Notes: generated by a model from the letters alone, not told the origin. A DNA stretch of 64,000 nucleotides from Microbacterium bovistercoris (GCF_003387575.1 NZ_QUAB01000040.1:1-64000); one strand, 5' to 3'. Shown: positions 42,983-52,783, counted from the first letter of the stretch. A program made the numbers and translations.

Positions 42983-43624
42983 TCAGCGCTTGTACGCGCC
43001 GAGTTCAGGCGCAGGGCTGAGCACGCCGTTCACGATCGAGCGGATGGCGAACTCGCTGGCCGCAGGCAGGTCGATCACCTTCGGGTCGAGCAGCCACTGC
43101 AGCTGCAGTCCGTCCATCACGGCGAGGATCGACGCCGCCGCCATGTCGATCGCGGCCAGGTCGGTCACTCCCTCCTGCGCGCACAGTTCGCGGAAGGCGC
43201 CGTGCACGTCACGACGCAGCATCGCGTAGCGCTCCACGAAGTAGCGGCGCGCAGGGTGGTCCTCGGTGACCGACTCCGCGGACAGCACGGTGAACACCTG
43301 CACGATTCCCGGCCGTTGGGCGTTGAGGAACGCGGTGCGCACCAGGTGCAGGAACAGGTCGGGACCGCCGGGGATGTGCTTCTCGGCGAGCCCCTCGACG
43401 TCGGTGCGGTCGCGGTACTCGAGCACCTCGAGCAGCAGGTTCTCCTTGGAGCCGAAGTGGTGCAGCACGCCGGCGTGCGTCATGCCGACCTGCTGGGCGA
43501 TGTCCGCGAGGGTGCCGTTCGCCGAGCCCTTCGTGCCGAAGGTCTCGACCGCTGCCTTCAGGATCTCGGTGCGCTTGCGCGCGCGCTCCTCCTCGCGGCG
43601 GATGCGGGTGCTCTCCTTGGTCAC
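42983..43624 (-). CDS. TetR-family regulator of the adjacent sugar/peptide importer
   Basis: 213 residues. The N-terminal HTH is ADIAQQVGMTHAGVLHHFGS and the ligand domain contains LLLEVLEYRDRTDVEGLAEK. The start is GTG at 43624. It is divergent from the family-5 ABC importer operon, with two palindromes in the 160-base gap, so it probably represses that operon and itself. Control of a glycosidase-linked importer by TetR instead of LacI is less common. Confidence 0.87.
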   Translation of the reverse strand: MTKESTRIRREEERARKRTEILKAAVETFGTKGSANGTLADIAQQVGMTHAGVLHHFGSKENLLLEVLEYRDRTDVEGLAEKHIPGGPDLFLHLVRTAFLNAQRPGIVQVFTVLSAESVTEDHPARRYFVERYAMLRRDVHGAFRELCAQEGVTDLAAIDMAAASILAVMDGLQLQWLLDPKVIDLPAASEFAIRSIVNGVLSPAPELGAYKR

Positions 43625-43675
43625 GTTCCGGTCACACCTCCTCGGTCGATGCGGTCCTGCACTTGCGCGTTCAGC

Positions 43676-43689
43676 TTACTGATGAGTAA
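43676..43689. promoter_or_regulatory. Candidate TetR operator 1
   Basis: TTACT-GATG-AGTAA is a perfect 5-base dyad. The TTACT core is shared with the second palindrome at 43701. Confidence 0.6.
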
Positions 43690-43700
43690 CCTCACGCTAG

Positions 43701-43720
43701 CTTACTTTCTCGTAAGTAAG
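43701..43720. promoter_or_regulatory. Candidate TetR operator 2
   Basis: CTTACTT-TCTCGT-AAGTAAG has perfect 7-base arms, 64 bases upstream of the importer operon start. Two TTACT-based dyads 27 bases apart suggest cooperative TetR binding. Confidence 0.65.
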
Positions 43721-43784
43721 TGAAACGTCGGATGCCCCCCGCTCCGGCGACCCACAGCACAATGGACCGTGCCAAGGAGATGCA

Positions 43785-45452
43785 ATGAAGCTCAGGAAGA
43801 CCCTGATCGCGGTGTCCGCGATCGCCGCCCTCAGCGCCACGGTGCTGACCGGATGCTCGTCGGGCGGTGACTCCGGCGAGAAGAACTCCGCCGGCACCGC
43901 AGCACTCACGATCGCCAAGCCCGACGGCGCGATCACCACTGAATCGCACAACCCGTACCTCGGCGACTCGTCGGCGTCGAAGTACGGCTACGCCAAGGTG
44001 ATCTTCGAGCCGCTCGCGCTGGTCAACCCGACCGGCGACCTCGGGACCACCCCGTGGCTGGCCGAGTCGGTCGAGTGGAACGACGACTACACGCAGCTCA
44101 CCGTCGTGCCGCGTTCGGACGTGAAGTGGAGTGACGGCGAGGACTTCACCGCCGACGACATCGTGTTCACGTTCGGGATGATCCAGAGCGGCAAGCTCAC
44201 CGATACGTCCTCTCTGAACATCCAGGACATCGCCGTCGACGGAGACGCGGTGACCATCACGTTCGGCGACTCGAAGTACACCGCTCAGGGGCGCGTACTG
44301 CACACGCCGATCGTGCCGCAGCACGTCTGGGAGGGCATCGCAGACCCGAACACCGACCCGCTCACCGGTGAGGGCCTCGCCGTCGGCACCGGGCCGTACG
44401 TGCTCGACAACTGGTCGACCGAGTCGGTCACCCTCGCCGCGAACAAGGACTACTGGGGCGGCGAACTCGCCGTTCCCGAGCTGCACTACGTCTCGTACGG
44501 CGACAACGCCGCACTCACGACCGCCCTCGTCTCGGGCGATGCCGACTGGGCGCAGGCGTTCATCCCGCAGATCGAGGACAGCTTCCTCGCCGCCGACGAG
44601 GCCAACCACTTCCTCGTCTCGCCCACGGCCGGCGCGGGAACCCTGTTCATGAATCTGCAGACCGAGCCGTTCGACGACCCGGCGCTCCGCCAGGCTCTGG
44701 CCTGGACCATCGACCGTCAGGCGTACGTCGACGTCGCCCGCGAGGGCGCCAGCACCCCGGTGTGGAGCGTCACCGGTCTCGGCGACCTGCTCGCCGACGA
44801 GATCGTGGCCGACTACGAGGGCGAGGTCTACGAGGTGGACATCGACAAGGCCCGCCAGATCCTGACCGACGCGGGATACACCTGGAAGGACGAGAAGCTC
44901 GTCGACCCCGACGGCACCCCCGTCACGTTCTCGATCTCGGTGCCCGCCGGCTGGAGCGACTGGAACACCGAGCAGGCCCTCATCGCCGAGGAGCTCGACG
45001 CGGGCCTGGGCATCGAGGTCAAGGTCGACCAGCCCGACTGGGGCGGCTGGGACGCCGCCCGCCAGGAGGGCACCTTCCAGGCGATCATCCACTGGCTGGA
45101 GGACACCGGCAACGCGTACGGCCTGTACACCTCGACCATGGACCCGAAGTGGATCGTCGACGGCAAGGCGCAGTTCAACTTCGGCCGGTACGACAACCCC
45201 GCCGTCACCGAGGCGCTGAACACCTACGCCAACGCGTCGTCCGACGACGACCGCAAGGCCGCTCTCGCCGTGCTGGAGAAGGCGTTCGCCGAAGACGTGC
45301 CCGCGATTCCGCTGGGCTCGCACCCGCTGCTGGGCGAGTACAACACCCGCAACTACGACGGATGGCCGACAGAGGAGGACCAGTACGCCTCGGCCGACCC
45401 GACCCAGCCCGCGGTCGTGCAGATCCTGTCGAAGCTGAAGCCGGTCGAGTAA
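43785..45452 (+). CDS. Family-5 ABC solute-binding lipoprotein
   Basis: 555 residues. A lipoprotein signal with LTGCSSG (Cys24) precedes the SBP_bac_5 fold (YAKVIFEPLALVNPTGD, VKWSDGEDFTADDIVFTFG, GTGPYVLDNWSTESVTLAAN). The family binds peptides, but several members bind oligosaccharides such as cellobiose. The GH3 glucosidase at the end of this operon makes a beta-glucoside more likely than a peptide. It is the first gene of a six-gene operon. Confidence 0.9.
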   Translation: MKLRKTLIAVSAIAALSATVLTGCSSGGDSGEKNSAGTAALTIAKPDGAITTESHNPYLGDSSASKYGYAKVIFEPLALVNPTGDLGTTPWLAESVEWNDDYTQLTVVPRSDVKWSDGEDFTADDIVFTFGMIQSGKLTDTSSLNIQDIAVDGDAVTITFGDSKYTAQGRVLHTPIVPQHVWEGIADPNTDPLTGEGLAVGTGPYVLDNWSTESVTLAANKDYWGGELAVPELHYVSYGDNAALTTALVSGDADWAQAFIPQIEDSFLAADEANHFLVSPTAGAGTLFMNLQTEPFDDPALRQALAWTIDRQAYVDVAREGASTPVWSVTGLGDLLADEIVADYEGEVYEVDIDKARQILTDAGYTWKDEKLVDPDGTPVTFSISVPAGWSDWNTEQALIAEELDAGLGIEVKVDQPDWGGWDAARQEGTFQAIIHWLEDTGNAYGLYTSTMDPKWIVDGKAQFNFGRYDNPAVTEALNTYANASSDDDRKAALAVLEKAFAEDVPAIPLGSHPLLGEYNTRNYDGWPTEEDQYASADPTQPAVVQILSKLKPVE

Positions 45453-45471
45453 GCCCGTCCCACAACCCGGT

Positions 45472-45504
45472 CGTTGAGCGAGCGACGAAGTCGCTCGCTC
45501 AACG
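45472..45504 (+). promoter_or_regulatory. Perfect 15-bp intercistronic hairpin built from a family-B repeat
   Basis: CGTTGAGCGAGCGAC and its exact complement with a GAA loop lie between the binding-protein and ATPase genes. It could act as a partial terminator or an mRNA-stabilising stem that keeps the binding protein in excess. The arm is the start of the family-B repeat, here in inverted duplicate. Confidence 0.65.
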
Positions 45505-45527
45505 ATCCGCGGGAGCAAGGAATCCCC

Positions 45528-46352
45528 ATGACTGACCCCCTCCTCAGCGTGCGCGACTTCTCGGTCGTGTACGACGTCGACCCGCCCGTCGTCGCGGTCA
45601 AGGACGTCACCCTCGAACTGCGCCGCGGCGAGATCCTCGGTCTCGCCGGGGAGAGCGGCAGCGGCAAGACCACGCTCGCCTACGGCGTGCAACGGCTGCT
45701 GAAGGCGCCCGCGATCATCACCGGCGGCAGCGTGATCTTCCACGACGCCTCAGGCGAGGACATCGACGTGGGGGCGATGGATGCCGAACAGATGCGGCGC
45801 TTCCGCTGGGACCGCGTCTCGATGGTGTTCCAGGGCGCCATGAACGCGCTCAACCCGGTGGCGACGATCGGCTCGCAGCTGGAGGACGTCTTCGAGGTGC
45901 ACCGCCCCGGCATGAGCGCGCAGGAGCGCCGGGCCGAGGTCGGCGAGCTGCTCGAGATCGTGAAGGTGGGGCGCGACCGCGTCCGCTCCTTCCCGCACGA
46001 GCTGTCCGGTGGCATGCGCCAGCGCGTGATGATCGCGATGGCCCTGGCGCTGCGCCCGCAGCTGATGGTGATGGACGAGCCGACCACCGCTCTCGACGTG
46101 CTGGTGCAGCGCGAGATCCTGCGGCAGATCTCGGCGCTGCGTCACGAGTTCGGCTTCTCGGTGATCTTCATCACCCACGATCTGCCGCTGCTGCTGGAGA
46201 TCAGCGACCGCATCGCGATCATGCGCGAGGGCGAGATCGTCGAGCTGCAGACGGCCGAGCGCATCTGGAACGATCCCCAGCACGACTACACCCGCACTCT
46301 GCTGGAGTCCTTCCCGCGGCTGACCGGCGAGAGAGGAGTGGTCGCCCGATGA
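45528..46352 (+). CDS. ABC transporter ATP-binding protein, DppD/OppD-like
   Basis: 274 residues with Walker A GESGSGKTT, Q-loop MVFQGAMNALNP, signature LSGGMRQRV and Walker B LMVMDEPTTALD. It is one of two ATPases of the family-5 importer. The start ATG at 45528 is preceded by GGAGCAAGG. Its last codons overlap the next ATPase gene by 4 bases (ATGA). Confidence 0.9.
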   Translation: MTDPLLSVRDFSVVYDVDPPVVAVKDVTLELRRGEILGLAGESGSGKTTLAYGVQRLLKAPAIITGGSVIFHDASGEDIDVGAMDAEQMRRFRWDRVSMVFQGAMNALNPVATIGSQLEDVFEVHRPGMSAQERRAEVGELLEIVKVGRDRVRSFPHELSGGMRQRVMIAMALALRPQLMVMDEPTTALDVLVQREILRQISALRHEFGFSVIFITHDLPLLLEISDRIAIMREGEIVELQTAERIWNDPQHDYTRTLLESFPRLTGERGVVAR

Positions 46353-47149
46353 GCATCCTCGAGTTCGATCACGTCACCAAGATCTACAACGTCCGCGGCG
46401 CCGGGCGCATCAAGGCGCTCGACGACGTGACCTTCACCCTGGAGTCCGGCCGCACGATCGGGCTCGTCGGTCAGTCCGGCAGCGGCAAGTCCACGATCGC
46501 GAAGATCCTCACCCAGCTGGAGACGCCCACCAGCGGCGAGGTGCGGCTGGACGGCGCCCCCGTTCCGCGCCGCGGCAAGGGCCTGCGCACCTACCGGCAG
46601 CAGCTGCGGATGGTCTTCCAGGACCCGTTCGCATCGCTCAACCCCTATCACTCGATCCGGTACCACATCGAGAGGCCGCTGCGTCTCGACGACGTCGTGC
46701 CGAAGGCCGAGACGGAGCGCGAGGTGCGCCGGCTGCTCGAACGGGTGCGGCTGAGCCCCGACGCGGTGATCGACCGGCGCCCGCACGAGCTCTCCGGCGG
46801 GCAGAGGCAGCGCGTCGCGATCGCACGCGCCCTGGCATCCCGCCCCCGCCTGCTCGTCGCCGACGAGCCGGTGTCGATGCTCGACGTGTCGATCCGCCTC
46901 GGCGTGCTGAACCTGCTCGCCGACCTGCAGCGCGAGGAGGGACTCGGCGTGCTGTACATCACCCACGATCTCGCCACAGCCCGGCACTTCAGCGACGAGA
47001 TCATCGTGCTCAATCAGGGGCGCATCGTCGAGCAGGGCCCGGCCGACGACGTCATCCTCGATCCGCAGGATCCCTACACGCGACAGCTGAGGGCGGCATC
47101 GCCCGATCCCGAGAAGCACTTCGCCGCAGCATCCGGAGGTGCGCGATGA
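46349..47149 (+). CDS. ABC transporter ATP-binding protein, DppF/OppF-like
   Basis: 266 residues with Walker A GQSGSGKST, MVFQDPFASLNPYH, signature LSGGQRQRVA and LLVADEPVSMLD. It is the second ATPase of the importer. It lacks most of the C-terminal oligopeptide-domain Cys cluster seen in many peptide systems. It overlaps both neighbours by 4 bases, indicating tight translational coupling. Confidence 0.9.
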   Translation: MSILEFDHVTKIYNVRGAGRIKALDDVTFTLESGRTIGLVGQSGSGKSTIAKILTQLETPTSGEVRLDGAPVPRRGKGLRTYRQQLRMVFQDPFASLNPYHSIRYHIERPLRLDDVVPKAETEREVRRLLERVRLSPDAVIDRRPHELSGGQRQRVAIARALASRPRLLVADEPVSMLDVSIRLGVLNLLADLQREEGLGVLYITHDLATARHFSDEIIVLNQGRIVEQGPADDVILDPQDPYTRQLRAASPDPEKHFAAASGGAR

Positions 47150-48228
47150 CCGCCGTCGAACCGCAGGCACCGCCACTCGAGACCGCCGGCGCCGTCGCGG
47201 CGGGCACCACCGCCACCACCGTGGCGAAGGGGCGCGCCCGCGTGCCGTGGCGGTTCCTCGCCAGCCGCGCCGCGTTCTACCTGTTCACGCTGTGGGCGGC
47301 GATCACGATCAACTTCTTCCTGCCGCGCATGATGCGCGGGGATGCCGTCGACCAGTACCTCGCCCGCAACCGCAACGTCTCACCCGAGGCCGCCGACGCG
47401 CTGCGCGCCCTGCTCGGACTCGACACCGACAAGACCCTGCTGCAGCAGTACTTCGACTACTGGGGCCTGCTGCTGCGCGGCGACCTCGGGGTCTCGCTGC
47501 TGCACGGCATGCGACCGGTGAGCGAGGTGATCAGTCAGGCGCTGCCGTGGACGATCGGCCTGGTCGGCTTCGCGACCATCGTGTCGTTCGCGATCGGCAC
47601 GATCGGCGGCGCGATCGTCGGATGGCGGCGCGGCAGCCGGCTCGACGGACTGATCCCGCTCACCACCTTCCTCAGTACCATCCCGTACTTCTGGCTCGGG
47701 CTGCTCGCGATCGCGCTCTTCTCGGTCAACCTGAAGTGGTTCCCGATCGGCAAGGCCTACGGCGTCGGGATGAGCCCGGAGTGGACGCCGGAGTTCATCG
47801 GGCAGGTGATCCACCACGGCACGCTGCCGGCGCTGACGATCGTGATCGCCTCGCTCGGCGGATGGATGCTGGGGATGCGCAACATGATGCTCACCGTGCT
47901 CGACGAGGACTACATCATGGTCGCTCAGGCCAAGGGCATGCCGAACCAGCGGGTGCTGTGGCGGTACGCGGCCCGCAACGCGGTGCTGCCGCAGATCCAG
48001 AGCTTCGCGCTGTCGATCGGCTTCATCGTGGGCGGCACGATCGTCATGGAGATGGTGTTCAGCTACCCGGGCGTCGGAAAGCTGCTGCTGGATGCCACCA
48101 ACGCCAAGGACTACGCGCTCATGCAGGGCGTGTTCCTGGTGATCACGCTGTCGGTGCTGGTCGCGAACATCCTCGCCGATCTCGCCTACGCGTTCCTCGA
48201 CCCGCGCACGCGTCAGACGGAGGCCTGA
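47146..48228 (+). CDS. ABC transporter permease, DppB-like
   Basis: 360 residues with six expected membrane segments, a long first periplasmic loop (FLPRMMRGDAVDQYLARN) and the EAA-type loop VAQAKGMPNQRVLWRYAARN. The N-terminal 40 residues are a variable Ala/Thr tail. It forms half of the import channel. Confidence 0.9.
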   Translation: MTAVEPQAPPLETAGAVAAGTTATTVAKGRARVPWRFLASRAAFYLFTLWAAITINFFLPRMMRGDAVDQYLARNRNVSPEAADALRALLGLDTDKTLLQQYFDYWGLLLRGDLGVSLLHGMRPVSEVISQALPWTIGLVGFATIVSFAIGTIGGAIVGWRRGSRLDGLIPLTTFLSTIPYFWLGLLAIALFSVNLKWFPIGKAYGVGMSPEWTPEFIGQVIHHGTLPALTIVIASLGGWMLGMRNMMLTVLDEDYIMVAQAKGMPNQRVLWRYAARNAVLPQIQSFALSIGFIVGGTIVMEMVFSYPGVGKLLLDATNAKDYALMQGVFLVITLSVLVANILADLAYAFLDPRTRQTEA

Positions 48229-48229
48229 C

Positions 48230-49258
48230 ATGACCGCTGACAACTCCACGCTGACCCTGCGCACCGCGAAACCCGCCGGGGAGCCCCGTGGCAAGGGCTT
48301 CGGGGCCCGGCTCGCATCGGCGTTCGCGATGTTCCGGAACGGCAAGTCGCTCACCGGGCTGGCCATCCTCGCGTTCTTCGTGCTGATCGCGATCTTCGCC
48401 GACGTGCTCGCCCCCTACTCGCCGACCGGCGTCGACAACACCGCACGGTTCCAGCCGCCGTCGGCCGAGCACTGGCTCGGCACCACGCACATCGGCGAGG
48501 ACGTGCTCAGCCAGGTGATCCACGGCACGCGCGGAGTGATCGTGGTGGGCTTCCTTGCCGCGATCATCGCCACCGTGATCGCCATCACCGTGGGCGTGAT
48601 CGCCGGGTACATGTCTGGTTGGCGCAGCGAGTCGCTCTCCGCCCTGACCAACGTGTTCCTGGTGATCCCGGGCCTGCCCCTGATCATCATCGTCACCTCG
48701 ATGTTCGAGGACCCGCCGCTGTGGATCGTCGCCGCCGTGCTCGGCATCACCGGCTGGGCATGGGGAGCCCGCGTGCTGCGCGCGCAGACGATGTCGCTGC
48801 GCAACCGCGACTTCATCCAGGCCGCGCGCGCCAACGGCGAGCCGCTGCGCCGCATCATCACGATCGAGATGCTGCCGAACCTCATGGCGCTCATCGCCGC
48901 GAGCTTCGTCGGCACGGTGACGGCGGCCATCCTCGCCCTGACCACGCTCTCGTACATCGGCGTGATCCCGGTGACCACCTACAACTGGGGCACGATCCTG
49001 AACTGGGCCTCGGCGCAGGGCGCGTTCCGCCAGAACCAGTGGTGGTGGTACCTGCCGCCCGGCCTGTGCATCGCAGCGATCGGCGTCGCCCTCGCCCTGA
49101 TCAACTTCGGCATCGACGAGTACGTGAACCCGCGGCTGCGGTCGGCGGGCGAGCGCGCCAGGGCGATGAAGAAGAAGGGCCTCGACGTGAACGACCCCGT
49201 CACCGCCGTGCGGCCGGCGCCCCCGACCTCAGGCAAGACCGAAGAGAACGTGAAGTGA
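48230..49258 (+). CDS. ABC transporter permease, DppC-like
   Basis: 342 residues with six membrane segments, the N-terminal OppC-type region GLAILAFFVLIAIFADVLAP and the EAA loop IQAARANGEPLRRIITIEML. It pairs with the DppB-like permease. Its stop overlaps the ATG of the GH3 gene by one base. Confidence 0.9.
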   Translation: MTADNSTLTLRTAKPAGEPRGKGFGARLASAFAMFRNGKSLTGLAILAFFVLIAIFADVLAPYSPTGVDNTARFQPPSAEHWLGTTHIGEDVLSQVIHGTRGVIVVGFLAAIIATVIAITVGVIAGYMSGWRSESLSALTNVFLVIPGLPLIIIVTSMFEDPPLWIVAAVLGITGWAWGARVLRAQTMSLRNRDFIQAARANGEPLRRIITIEMLPNLMALIAASFVGTVTAAILALTTLSYIGVIPVTTYNWGTILNWASAQGAFRQNQWWWYLPPGLCIAAIGVALALINFGIDEYVNPRLRSAGERARAMKKKGLDVNDPVTAVRPAPPTSGKTEENVK

Positions 49259-51516
49259 TGACCATCCAGACCGACATCCTGCCCTACCGCGATGCATCGC
49301 TGACCACCGCGGAGCGGGTCGCCGACCTGCTCGCGCGGATGACCCTCGAAGAGAAGGTCGGGCAGATGCTGCAGCTCGACGCACGCGAGGACCTCGCGGA
49401 CGCCGTGCACGCCCGGCACGCAGGATCGATCCTGCACACGTCGCCGGAGCGTATCCTGCGGGCCCGTGAGCTGACCGAGCAGACACGGCTGCGCATCCCG
49501 CTGCTGGTGGCGGAGGACTGCATCCACGGGCACTCGTTCTGGCCGGGCGCGACGATCTATCCGACCCAGCTCGGCATGGCGGCATCCTGGGATGCCTCGC
49601 TGCTGGAGCGGGTCGCGCGCGCGACAGCAGAGGAGGTCGCCGCGACCGGCATCCACTGGACCTTCTCGCCGGTGCTGTGCATCGCCCGCGATCTGCGCTG
49701 GGGGCGGGTGGACGAGACGTTCGGCGAGGATCCGTTCCTCATCGGCGAGCTCGCCAGCGCCATGGTGCGCGGCTACCAGGGGGCCGGTCTCGACGACAGG
49801 ACCGCGATCCTCGCGACGGCGAAGCATTTCGCCGGCTACTCCGAGACGCAGGGCGGACGGGATGCCAGCGAGGCCGACATCTCGCAGCGCAAGCTGCGCT
49901 CCTGGTTCCTGCCGCCTTTCGAGCGCGTCGCGCGCGAGGGCTGCCGCACGTTCATGCTCGGCTACCAGACCACCGACGGCGTGCCGATCACGGTCAACGA
50001 CTGGCTGCTGAACGACGTGCTGCGCGGCGAGTGGGGCTACACCGGCACCCTGGTCACCGACTGGGACAACGTCGGCCGCATGGTGTGGGAGCAGCGTGTG
50101 CAGCCCGACTACGCGCACGCCGCCGCGGCGGCCGTGAAGGCCGGCAATGACATGGCCATGACCACGCCGCACTTCTTCGAGGGCGCGCTCGAGGCGGTGC
50201 AGAAGGGGATGCTGGAGGAGGACGCCTTCGACGCGGCCGTCGCGCGCATCCTCACCCTGAAGTTCGATCTCGGACTGTTCGAGGATCCGCGGCTGCCCTC
50301 CGATGATCTGGATGCCGTCGTCGGCAGCGGCGCGCACAGTGATCTGAACCTCGAGGTGGCGCGGCGCTCGCTGGTGCTGCTCGAGAACGACGGGCTGCTT
50401 CCGCTCGGTGCATTCGGTGGTCTCGCGGCGGCAGACCCGATCCGCATCGCCGTGGTCGGCCCGCTCGCCGACGACGCGCAGAACCAGCTCGGCGACTGGG
50501 CCGGCGGATCCGGCCAGGCCGGATGGCTCGACGGGCAGCCGCGCGAGATGATCACGACCGTGCTCGACGGTCTCCGCGAGGTCGACGGCTTTGCCGTGCG
50601 GTACGCGCAGGGCGCCGACATCCTCACCCTCGAGGACGATCCGCTCGGCGCGACCTTCCCCGACGGGCAGCCGCGCCCGCCGGTGGTGGTGCCGGTCGCC
50701 CCGGACCAGCACCTGATCGCCGAGGCCGTCCGGGCGGCGGATGCGGCCGACGTGATCGTCGCCGTGGTCGGCGACCGTATCGAGTTGGTCGGCGAGGGTC
50801 GCTCGACGGCCACGCTGGAACTCGTCGGAGGACAGAACGCGCTGCTCGACGCGATGATCGCCACGGGCAAGCCGGTCGTAATCGTGCTGCTCGCCTCGAA
50901 GCCGCTCGTGCTGCCGCCATCCGCTGCGCAGGCGGCCGCGGTGGTCTGGGCGGCAAATCCCGGGATGCACGGCGGCCGCGCGGTCGCGGAGCTGATCTCG
51001 GGGGCGATCGAGCCGTCGGGGCGCCTGCCGATCTCGTTCGCGAGGCATGTCGGCCAGCAGCCGACCTACTACAACCAGATCCGCGGGCAGCACGGCCACC
51101 GCTACGCGGACCTGACACAGGCGCCGGCCTGGGCGTTCGGCGAGGGACTGTCGTACACGACCGTGGAGTACTCGGCGCTCGGCCTGGTCTCGTCGTCGGT
51201 CGGTGCCGACGACACGATCGTCGCCGACGTGACGGTCGCCAACACCGGCACGCGGCCGGTGCTCGAGACGGTGCAGGTGTACGTGCGCGACGAGGTCACC
51301 AGCGTCAGCTGGACCGACAAGGAGCTGAAGACCTACCGTCAGGTGGAGTTGGCGGCGGGTGAGTCGCAGCGCGTGCGCATCGAGCTGCCCGTGGCCGCCT
51401 GCTCGATCGTCGACGCCCGCGGGCACAGGGTCGTGGAGCCCGGTGACTTCGAGCTGCTGGTGGGTCCGTCGTCCCGCGAGGACGTGCTGCTGCGGGCGGG
51501 CTTCACGGTGCGCTGA
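49258..51516 (+). CDS. GH3-family beta-glucosidase (or related exo-glycosidase)
   Basis: 752 residues, the size of two-domain GH3 enzymes plus a fibronectin-III-like tail. Family motifs: MTLEEKVGQMLQLD, LRWGRVDETFGEDPFLIGE, AKHFAGYSETQGGRDASE and TLVTDWDNVGRM with the nucleophile Asp268. A C-terminal FnIII part is VTSVSWTDKELKTYRQVELA. No signal peptide, so it probably hydrolyses imported oligosaccharides in the cytoplasm. The start ATG at 49258 overlaps the permease stop (TGATG). It is the last gene of the importer operon. Confidence 0.9.
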   Translation: MTIQTDILPYRDASLTTAERVADLLARMTLEEKVGQMLQLDAREDLADAVHARHAGSILHTSPERILRARELTEQTRLRIPLLVAEDCIHGHSFWPGATIYPTQLGMAASWDASLLERVARATAEEVAATGIHWTFSPVLCIARDLRWGRVDETFGEDPFLIGELASAMVRGYQGAGLDDRTAILATAKHFAGYSETQGGRDASEADISQRKLRSWFLPPFERVAREGCRTFMLGYQTTDGVPITVNDWLLNDVLRGEWGYTGTLVTDWDNVGRMVWEQRVQPDYAHAAAAAVKAGNDMAMTTPHFFEGALEAVQKGMLEEDAFDAAVARILTLKFDLGLFEDPRLPSDDLDAVVGSGAHSDLNLEVARRSLVLLENDGLLPLGAFGGLAAADPIRIAVVGPLADDAQNQLGDWAGGSGQAGWLDGQPREMITTVLDGLREVDGFAVRYAQGADILTLEDDPLGATFPDGQPRPPVVVPVAPDQHLIAEAVRAADAADVIVAVVGDRIELVGEGRSTATLELVGGQNALLDAMIATGKPVVIVLLASKPLVLPPSAAQAAAVVWAANPGMHGGRAVAELISGAIEPSGRLPISFARHVGQQPTYYNQIRGQHGHRYADLTQAPAWAFGEGLSYTTVEYSALGLVSSSVGADDTIVADVTVANTGTRPVLETVQVYVRDEVTSVSWTDKELKTYRQVELAAGESQRVRIELPVAACSIVDARGHRVVEPGDFELLVGPSSREDVLLRAGFTVR

Positions 51517-51583
51517 GGGCCCTCGGCCCGATCGGGCGTCGCGGAGGGAATCGAATGCCGCCGGTTGCTGGTTGGATTGTCAG

Positions 51584-52783
51584 GTGCACTCACTTAATCG
51601 CAGCGCCGGGCGCGCCGCGGGCATCGGCGCCCTGCTCTGGCTGTTCCTGGCGAACTTCGCGATGGGGATCGACGGCTATGTCCTGACCGGGCTGCTGCCG
51701 CAGATCGCCGGCGATCTGCACGTGCCGGAGGCCGCGGCGGGCCAGCTGATGAGCGTGTTCGCACTGACCAGCGCGATCGTCGGTCCCGTGCTCGGCGCCC
51801 TCACCGGACGGTTCGAGCGCAAGGCCACCATCGCGATCTCGCTCGCCGTGTTCGTGGTCGGCAACCTGATCGTCGGGCTCGCGCCCACCTACGCGTGGGC
51901 GATGTCCGGTCGGGTGATCTCGGCGGTCGGCGGGGCGCTGCTGAGCGCGGTCGTCGCCGCCTACGTCATCGCGATCACCCCGCCGGAACGCCGGGGGTGG
52001 GCGCTGTCGGTCGTGATGGGCGGCTTCCTCGCCGCGACGGCGCTCGGTGTGCCCGTCGGCCTGCTCCTCGGAGAGCAGGACTGGCGCATCCCGCTGTTCA
52101 TCGTCGCCGGCATCGGCACGGTCGCGCTGCTCGGCATCCTGGCGTTCGTCCCCACGCTGCGCCTCCCGGCGCTGCCGCTGCGCGAGACGTTGCGGCCGCT
52201 CACCCGCGGACCGATCCTGACGGCGCTGCTGGTGCCCGTCGGCCTGATGGGGGCCAGCTACCTGTGCTTCACCTACGCGGCGCTGATCATCGGCCCGCGC
52301 ACCGGGCTGGGGCTGGCGATGGTCGGTGTGCTGTTCGGCTACGGCGTCTTCAGTTTCTTCGGCAACATGTTCGCGGGGCGGGAGATCGACCGCAACGGAC
52401 CCGACCGCGTGATCACGACCATCATCATCGCGCTGATCGGGTTCATGCTGCTCGGCACCGCAGGTCTGGCGCTGCCCGGAGTCTGGGGCATCGTCTCGAT
52501 CCTGGTGTGGTTCTTCGGCACGGCGACGTTCAACGGCGGTTCGGGCGTCTCGCTGCAGTCCCGGCTCGCGATGATGGCGCCGGACTCGGTCGCCCTGGTC
52601 GTCGCGCTGAACACCAGCGGCATGATGCTCGGCTCGGCGATCGGCAGCGCGGCAGGCGGCGCGGCGCTCGCCGCCGGCCTGCCCGCGGACATGCTCATCC
52701 CGCTGGCGTCGGTGTTCCTGGTGATGTCGCTGGTCGTGCACCTGCTCCTGATCCGCCGCGGCGACAAGAAGCCCGTGCTCTGA
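51584..52783 (+). CDS. Major facilitator superfamily transporter
   Basis: About 399 residues with 12 membrane segments. FANFAMGIDGYVLTGLLPQI-like helix 1 and ALTGRFERKATIAISLAVFV (motif A loop) fit the AraJ/PbuE-type drug and sugar efflux group. The start is uncertain: GTG at 51584 is used, but no clear ribosome site is visible. Substrate unknown; an arabinose- or nucleoside-efflux-like role is possible. Confidence 0.78.
   Translation: MHSLNRSAGRAAGIGALLWLFLANFAMGIDGYVLTGLLPQIAGDLHVPEAAAGQLMSVFALTSAIVGPVLGALTGRFERKATIAISLAVFVVGNLIVGLAPTYAWAMSGRVISAVGGALLSAVVAAYVIAITPPERRGWALSVVMGGFLAATALGVPVGLLLGEQDWRIPLFIVAGIGTVALLGILAFVPTLRLPALPLRETLRPLTRGPILTALLVPVGLMGASYLCFTYAALIIGPRTGLGLAMVGVLFGYGVFSFFGNMFAGREIDRNGPDRVITTIIIALIGFMLLGTAGLALPGVWGIVSILVWFFGTATFNGGSGVSLQSRLAMMAPDSVALVVALNTSGMMLGSAIGSAAGGAALAAGLPADMLIPLASVFLVMSLVVHLLLIRRGDKKPVL

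Noticed and set aside
48619..51516. A 965-residue GH3 protein starting inside the DppC gene
   Set aside because: The first 213 residues are an out-of-frame reading of the permease; ATG 49258 overlaps the permease stop and begins at the GH3 domain.
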